DNA from: Bacteroidales bacterium UBA3816
GTDB lineage: Bacteria > Bacteroidota > Bacteroidia > Bacteroidales > P3
Direction of reading: 5' to 3'
NCBI GenBank assembly: GCA_002368955.1
Contig: DFDY01000043.1
Coordinates: 223 to 19,064, forward strand
Length of the DNA: 18,842 bases
Below, in pieces: positions 14,931-18,842 of this stretch (within the stretch, counting starts at the first letter, position 1; each line of letters opens with the position of its first letter). Both the position numbers and the translations under genes were made by a program. The notes under the pieces are model-generated. The model did no database searches. It saw only the letters and a program-made list of their open reading frames with translations, and was not told where the DNA came from.

Positions 14931-15050
14931 CAATTTTTTTTTCATTTTTTGCCCCTAAAAAATAAATAAAAAAATTTTTTTTATTTTCATGAAACTTTTT
15001 TTGCTTTTTTGCGTTATGCATAAAAAGAAGTGTGGAAATAAATTTACGTC

Positions 15051-15911
15051 ATGAGACAACTAAAGATTACCCATTCAATCACCAATCGTGACATCAAGTC
15101 ACTCGACAAATACCTACAGGACATTTGCAGCGAAGAGTTGCTCACCCCTGAAGAGGAAGTCCAGCTGGCCCAGCGCATCAAAACCGGCGACCAAGAAGCT
15201 CTGGACCGTCTCACCAAGGCCAACCTCCGTTTCGTCGTCTCTGTGGCCAAGCAGTACCAGAACCAAGGCCTCAGCCTCCCCGACCTTATCAACGAGGGCA
15301 ACGTGGGCCTCATCAAGGCTGCCAAACGTTTTGACGAAACCCGTGGCTTCAAATTCATCTCCTACGCCGTCTGGTGGATTCGTCAGTCCATCCTGCAGGC
15401 CATCGCCGAAAACTCCCGCATCGTGCGCCTGCCCTCCAACCAGCTGGGGGCCCTCAACAAACTCAAAAAAGAAATATCGCGCCTGGAACAGGAGCTGGAG
15501 CGTCCCCCATCAGAGGAAGAACTGGCCGACATGCTCGACATCCCCGAGGACAAAATCAAAAGCATCCTTGGCATCTCGGGCCGCCACATCTCTATTGATG
15601 CCCCTCTCGTGGCCGACGAAGACGTCAACTTTGTCGATGTCTTGCCCAACGAAGACACCCCTCCCACCGACAGTGCCCTCATGCAGGAATCCCTCTCGCA
15701 GGAAATTGAGCGCGCCCTGGCCACCCTCACCGAGTATGAGCGCGAGGTCATCAAGATGTACTTCGGCATCGGCATGCCCCATGCCCTCAGTCTCGACGAG
15801 ATAGCCATGAAGTTCGGCCTCACCCGCGAGCGTGTGCGCCAAATCAAGGAGAAAGGCATCAAGCGCCTCCGCGTCAGCAGCAAGAGCAAGCACCTCCAGT
15901 CCTATCTCTAA
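15051..15911 (+). CDS. rpoD: Primary sigma factor RpoD (Bacteroidota type)
   Basis: This 286-residue protein is the housekeeping sigma factor of the Bacteroides sigma-ABfr type, which reads the -33/-7 promoters of this phylum. It opens with MRQLKITHSITNRDIKSLDKYL, close to what I recall of the B. fragilis protein, and has no region 1.1. Region 1.2 is around 15-50, region 2 includes RFVVSVAKQYQNQGLSLPDL and FKFISYAVWWIRQSI, region 3 includes the ISRLEQELERPPSEEELAD helices near 143-160, and region 4 has EREVIKMYFGIG and the helix-turn-helix LSLDEIAMKFGLTRERVRQI. The leader is extremely A/T-rich and a clear TAnnTTTG box was not found. The rsmG start follows after 26 bp, implying co-transcription. 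Confidence 0.97.
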   Translation: MRQLKITHSITNRDIKSLDKYLQDICSEELLTPEEEVQLAQRIKTGDQEALDRLTKANLRFVVSVAKQYQNQGLSLPDLINEGNVGLIKAAKRFDETRGFKFISYAVWWIRQSILQAIAENSRIVRLPSNQLGALNKLKKEISRLEQELERPPSEEELADMLDIPEDKIKSILGISGRHISIDAPLVADEDVNFVDVLPNEDTPPTDSALMQESLSQEIERALATLTEYEREVIKMYFGIGMPHALSLDEIAMKFGLTRERVRQIKEKGIKRLRVSSKSKHLQSYL

Positions 15912-15937
15912 TCCTTCCAACCGGAACAATATTATTG

Positions 15938-16561
15938 ATGGAATTAATACTCAAATATTTTCCAGAACTCACAGAGCGGCAGAGAGAACAATTTGCCGCT
16001 CTGTTGCCTTTATACGAAGACTGGAACGCCAAGATCAACGTCATCTCGCGCAAGGACATGGCCAACTTCTACCAGCACCACGTCCTCCACAGCCTTGCCA
16101 TCGCCAAAGTGCAGCCCTTCAAAACCCAGGCCGACATCCTCGACGTGGGCACCGGCGGCGGCTTCCCCGGCATACCCCTGGCCATCCTCTTTCCCCACAG
16201 CAACTTCTACCTTGTCGACTCCATCGGCAAGAAAATCAAGGTGGTGCAGAGCGTGGCCGAATCGCTGGGACTGAACAATGTCCGTGCCGAGCAAATCCGT
16301 GCCGAGCAGGTGCAGGGCGACTTCGACTTCATCGTCTCGCGCGCCGTCACCGACCTCAGCCAGTTCACCCAGTGGGTGCGTGGCAAGGTCTCCGACATCC
16401 ACTACCACCACCTCCGCAACGGCATCCTCTATCTCAAAGGCGGCGACCTCACCGACGAGCTATTCCCCTTCCGCAAGAAAGTGCGCACCTGGGACATCTC
16501 CGACTTCTTCGAGGAAGAATACTTCCAAACCAAGAAAGTCATCTACCTTCCATTCCGCTAG
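15938..16561 (+). CDS. rsmG: 16S rRNA (guanine527-N7)-methyltransferase RsmG
   Basis: RsmG (GidB) methylates N7 of G527 in 16S rRNA using S-adenosylmethionine; its loss gives low-level streptomycin resistance in several bacteria. The 207-residue protein has the opening FPELTERQREQF, YEDWNAKINVISRKD near 26-40, HHVLHSLAIAK near 47-57, the SAM-binding DVGTGGGFPGIPLA at 69-82, FYLVDSIGKKIKV, and DFIVSRAVTDL, which is the family signature near the active site. The ATG is preferred over the adjacent TTG codon before it. It lies 26 bp after rpoD. A small internal duplication (RAEQIRAEQV, near 112) is present at a site that often varies in the family. Confidence 0.95.
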   Translation: MELILKYFPELTERQREQFAALLPLYEDWNAKINVISRKDMANFYQHHVLHSLAIAKVQPFKTQADILDVGTGGGFPGIPLAILFPHSNFYLVDSIGKKIKVVQSVAESLGLNNVRAEQIRAEQVQGDFDFIVSRAVTDLSQFTQWVRGKVSDIHYHHLRNGILYLKGGDLTDELFPFRKKVRTWDISDFFEEEYFQTKKVIYLPFR

Positions 16562-16620
16562 TCCGCTCGCCAGAGGCCGATGGGCACCAATGCCACCCCC
16601 CTCTCCACAACAGACAGAAC

Positions 16621-16656
16621 AAAAAGGGACCGCACCATTCATCATGGCCGGTCCCT
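16621..16656 (-). terminator. Terminator between convergent rsmG and the fimbrillin-like gene
   Basis: AGGGACCG (16625-16632) and CGGTCCCT (16649-16656) form an 8-bp stem. On the minus strand the stem runs into a short T-tract (16621-16625 read in reverse), a good intrinsic terminator for the lipoprotein gene. On the plus strand the following ATCTTATT is only weakly T-rich, so termination of rsmG is less certain. A second hairpin with inner and outer stems (GCCCC/GGGGC, GCC/GGC) lies at 16669-16690, closer to the lipoprotein stop. Confidence 0.75.
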
Positions 16657-16708
16657 ATCTTATTAGCCGCCCCGCCCTTAGGCTGGGGGCAACTCAGTAT
16701 GGGTAGGA

Positions 16709-18460
16709 TTAGTTCACGTCGCGCACCAAACGGACCGCCAAACCATAGTAATTAGGCAGATTGCTCAAATGGCGTTCTCCATTTTGGAGTTGAATAAACC
16801 ATGGATTTTTATCACGATCTTCATATGCATTAGAATGCCATGTACTAGTCCAATAATTTCCATGACCAGCCACAGTTGAGCTTGGGAAGTCGTATATAGT
16901 GGTTCCTTTCCTATAACCCGTTCGCGGTAAAAATATACCTCCACGGCTTGACACTTCATTCCACGCTGATTCGCTAAGCCTTGTCCAATTATAACTACCG
17001 GCCAAAGTAGTCGAGAAATCATCCGGCAGGATTACATTACCCTTTACACCATTCCATAATATTACATTTTGTCTATGAAGAGCTTGGTGGTTGTCTCTAC
17101 TGTTGAACAGGTAGTCCCACTCTGCATTTGTCAACGTACGCCATTTGTTGGGCTGGTTACCTCCGTTGGAAATCTCGTTCACACCCCAATCGTTTTCAGT
17201 GTTGTTTATATTGATATTACGAGCGTAGTTAGCTTGATTGCTATTGCTTTGCCATGGTTGATAGTTAACCCCGCTGGTGCCGTAGCCGAAGAGGTCAATC
17301 CATTTTACCTGGCTCGCACGATCTGCTTCAAGAGTTTTATTACCATAAGTGGTATTCCCACCAAAAGCATCCCATTGGTTTTGGGCAAAGCGCCAGGTTC
17401 CAGTGCTAGCCAGATACTGCAAGTTGCCCGTAGCAAAGCGCACTTTCTTGTTCTGACCTACCGAGAACTCTCCGGAACCTAGGCTGGGGTAGGGCACATC
17501 GGGTACCTCTATGTAAGTGGTAGGCAGGTTGCCGCCGGTGTTGTACATCAGGTTACTGACAATCGAAATGCTGGTGGTACGCGTCTTGCTGTAGAGGTGC
17601 ACAGTGCGGCGGTTGTTAGTTGCGTCTGCGGTGGAGTAGAACACATACACGTCCACTTTCAGGCCGCTCACGTCGTCGACGGGGGGCAGTACGATGTAGA
17701 AAGGCCCCTGGCTGCGCACGCCGCTGGCAGCATTGCTGGTGGAGGTACTGCTGTTGCCATCGCTGCCATGCAGGCCGTTGTTGGTGAAATCCAGCGTGAC
17801 GCTTTTGTCGTTGGTGCTGAGGTCCGCAAGGCTCAGGCCACTCAGCTCTGGTTCGGTAGTGCCGCTGATGGTGGCTTTGCCCCAGAGGGGTTTGTTGCTG
17901 CTGCTCACCGTGATGTAGGCTACCTCGTTCTCCGTAGTGTTGAGATTGGGCAACTCAATCTTCAGCAGGGCGCAGAGGTTAGTGAAGTTGAGCGCAGGAG
18001 TCGACTGGGTGCCGCTGCACCAGGCCGCCATAGGGGCCTCCACTATCTGGTTGCCGCTGGCATCGGTGCGGTAGTTCTGCACCTGCGGCAGCAGCACCTG
18101 CGGCCAGCCATTGGCATTATTGGTCAAAACGCGGCCAGCGGGATAGTAGGCAAAGTAGTCGCCACTAGGCACCGTCACACCGGCTATGGTAGCCACGCGG
18201 TCGTTGCCCGTGCCAGTCACACGCACAGTGTAGTCGGTTCCGTTTATATTCACTTTATCGCAGTTATCGTTATCACTACTCCAGTTGACATAGCGGTTGT
18301 TGTCGATATAGGTCTTGGCATCCTTGCCAGTGGGGCGGTAGGTGTTTATCGTGGCCTTGAGGCTCACCGTGTCGTGGTCCTTCTGGCACGAACTTAATAC
18401 TAGCGCGGACAACAGTGCCACGCCAACAATTGACAATAATCCTTTTTTCATAGTCTTCAT
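16709..18460 (-). CDS. Fimbrillin-like surface lipoprotein with C-terminal lectin/sulfatase-modifying-like domain
   Basis: This 583-residue predicted lipoprotein has MKTMKKGLL, a hydrophobic core and a lipobox ending LSSC with C25 acylated, then QKD. The N-terminal half (about 35-320) resembles Mfa-like/fimbrillin-family proteins of Bacteroidales: a GDYFAYYPAG turn, a PMAAWCSG segment and the conserved LNFTNLCALLKIELPN, followed by a Ser/Thr/Asn-rich stretch near 235-250. The C-terminal half (about 335-583) has the pattern of formylglycine-enzyme-like/C-type-lectin-fold domains seen in many Bacteroidales surface proteins: VRFATGNLQY, WRFAQNQWDAFG, WIDLFGYGTSG, WRTLTNAEWDYLF, NVILPDDF, LPRTGYRKG, YWTSTWHS and GLAVRLVRD. 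This suggests a cell-surface adhesin or pilus-tip-like component; function is inferred from domain resemblance. It lies 23 bp after the 76-residue gene and is followed by a terminator. Confidence 0.88.
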   Translation of the reverse strand: MKTMKKGLLSIVGVALLSALVLSSCQKDHDTVSLKATINTYRPTGKDAKTYIDNNRYVNWSSDNDNCDKVNINGTDYTVRVTGTGNDRVATIAGVTVPSGDYFAYYPAGRVLTNNANGWPQVLLPQVQNYRTDASGNQIVEAPMAAWCSGTQSTPALNFTNLCALLKIELPNLNTTENEVAYITVSSSNKPLWGKATISGTTEPELSGLSLADLSTNDKSVTLDFTNNGLHGSDGNSSTSTSNAASGVRSQGPFYIVLPPVDDVSGLKVDVYVFYSTADATNNRRTVHLYSKTRTTSISIVSNLMYNTGGNLPTTYIEVPDVPYPSLGSGEFSVGQNKKVRFATGNLQYLASTGTWRFAQNQWDAFGGNTTYGNKTLEADRASQVKWIDLFGYGTSGVNYQPWQSNSNQANYARNININNTENDWGVNEISNGGNQPNKWRTLTNAEWDYLFNSRDNHQALHRQNVILWNGVKGNVILPDDFSTTLAGSYNWTRLSESAWNEVSSRGGIFLPRTGYRKGTTIYDFPSSTVAGHGNYWTSTWHSNAYEDRDKNPWFIQLQNGERHLSNLPNYYGLAVRLVRDVN

Positions 18461-18483
18461 AGTTCTAATTACATGTAAACTTG

Positions 18484-18714
18484 TTAATCACCTACGGTTT
18501 CACCAAAAATGTTTCCACCACTTTGGTACTGGCCCAGACCCGAATGGTCGCCTGCACCATGGTTCATCAAACCCAACTCTGGGGAACCGCCAAAGGTGAT
18601 GAGGCCATCACTTGGGGTTCCACCCAGAATGCTGCCAAAGCCCTCTTCAACCATAAAGGTCACCACTTTGACCGATGGTTTTTCGTAGGGCCGAACTGCG
18701 TTTTTGTTTCTCAT
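18484..18714 (-). CDS. Small Gly-rich protein preceding a fimbrillin-like lipoprotein gene
   Basis: This 76-residue frame has a Bacteroidota -7 box upstream, an ATG start and a downstream partner 23 bp away, so it is probably real. The N-terminus is basic (MRNKNAVRPYEKPSVKVVTF) and contains a YEKPSVKVV-type segment; I recall similar short 'KPxVxVV' openings in small Bacteroidales proteins next to surface lipoproteins, but no function is known to me. The rest is rich in Gly (about 17 residues), Ser and acidic residues, with no cysteine, no transmembrane helix and no signal peptide. It could be a peptide linked to the lipoprotein or a secreted factor. The coding call is moderate and the function is unknown. 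Confidence 0.65.
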   Translation of the reverse strand: MRNKNAVRPYEKPSVKVVTFMVEEGFGSILGGTPSDGLITFGGSPELGLMNHGAGDHSGLGQYQSGGNIFGETVGD

Positions 18715-18762
18715 AAACGTGTGCTATTTTATTATTAGTGAATAAATACAATAAATTTGTTG

Positions 18763-18770
18763 CAAAATTA
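18763..18770 (-). promoter_or_regulatory. Candidate Bacteroidota promoter (-7 box) for the small protein-lipoprotein pair
   Basis: On the minus strand this reads TAATTTTG, a full match to TAnnTTTG, 48 bp before the start of the 76-residue gene. No convincing -33 element is present in the A/T-rich upstream DNA. Confidence 0.55.
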
Positions 18771-18825
18771 CAAAAAAAAAGGCATTATGAATTATTTATT
18801 TTAGCCAATGACAAAAAAACGGTTC

Positions 18826-18842
18826 AAAAAAAAAAAAAAAAA
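18826..18842. repeat. Terminal A homopolymer (17 nt) at the window end
   Basis: The window ends in 17 consecutive A residues. This fits an assembly break at a homopolymer and should not be read as a biological end. Confidence 0.8.

Noticed and set aside
16270..16320. Short internal duplication (RAEQIRAEQV) in rsmG as an assembly or frameshift artefact
   Set aside because: The frame is intact and downstream motifs are normal, so it is ordinary family length variation.
15832..16755. 307-codon open frame on the plus strand across the rpoD end, rsmG and beyond
   Set aside because: It is out of frame with rpoD and rsmG and rich in R, P, H and S, typical of a shadow frame.
17597..18397. 266-codon open frame opposite the fimbrillin-like lipoprotein
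   Set aside because: It is an antisense shadow; the sense gene has a lipobox and domain matches.

Overview
The window looks like a contig fragment from a member of the Bacteroidales (phylum Bacteroidota), possibly Prevotellaceae-like. The reasons are a short primary sigma factor of the Bacteroides type without region 1.1, repeated upstream matches to the Bacteroidota -7 promoter box TAnnTTTG, a fimbrillin-like lipoprotein, a DksA/TraR homologue that has lost most zinc cysteines, and starts that lack Shine-Dalgarno sequences. The left edge cuts a gene. The right edge ends in 17 A residues, which is probably a contig end.

Layout. Positions 1-701 (-) hold the N-terminal part of an ornithine aminotransferase. 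Positions 819-3571 (+) hold a fused two-domain oligopeptide-type ABC ATPase and an Rpn/PD-(D/E)XK nuclease-transposase family protein with a tandem-repeat tail. Positions 3572-3996 have no recognisable gene. Positions 3997-6815 (-) hold a family 2 glycosyltransferase, the DksA/TraR-like protein, rimM and rpsP, with an intrinsic terminator between rpsP and rimM. Positions 6816-7539 are a 724-bp divergent intergenic region that carries copy A of a dispersed repeat. Positions 7540-11827 (+) hold ribF, a nitrilase-family omega-amidase-like gene that overlaps it by 4 bp, and mutS2. Positions 11943-12434 (+) hold an unrecognised small lipoprotein with its own promoter and terminator, followed by repeat copy B. 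Positions 12643-14894 (-) are an ffh-folD pair. Positions 15051-16561 (+) are an rpoD-rsmG pair. Positions 16709-18714 (-) hold a 76-residue Gly-rich protein followed by a 583-residue lipoprotein that has a fimbrillin-like N-terminal half and a sulfatase-modifying/lectin-like C-terminal half.

Most of the region is housekeeping: ribosome assembly (rpsP, rimM, rsmG), transcription (rpoD, DksA-like), protein export (ffh), cofactor and one-carbon metabolism (ribF, folD) and DNA processing (mutS2). The less ordinary parts are three. First, a 135-bp intergenic repeat occurs twice in the same orientation, about 77% identical by hand count, with a terminal hairpin that shows a compensatory base-pair change; this is the best candidate here for an undescribed structured element. 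Second, the 76-aa gene and surface lipoprotein form an accessory pair. Third, the nuclease-family gene carries near-identical 24-bp repeats that could change length. I saw no tRNA, rRNA, CRISPR array or intact insertion sequence.
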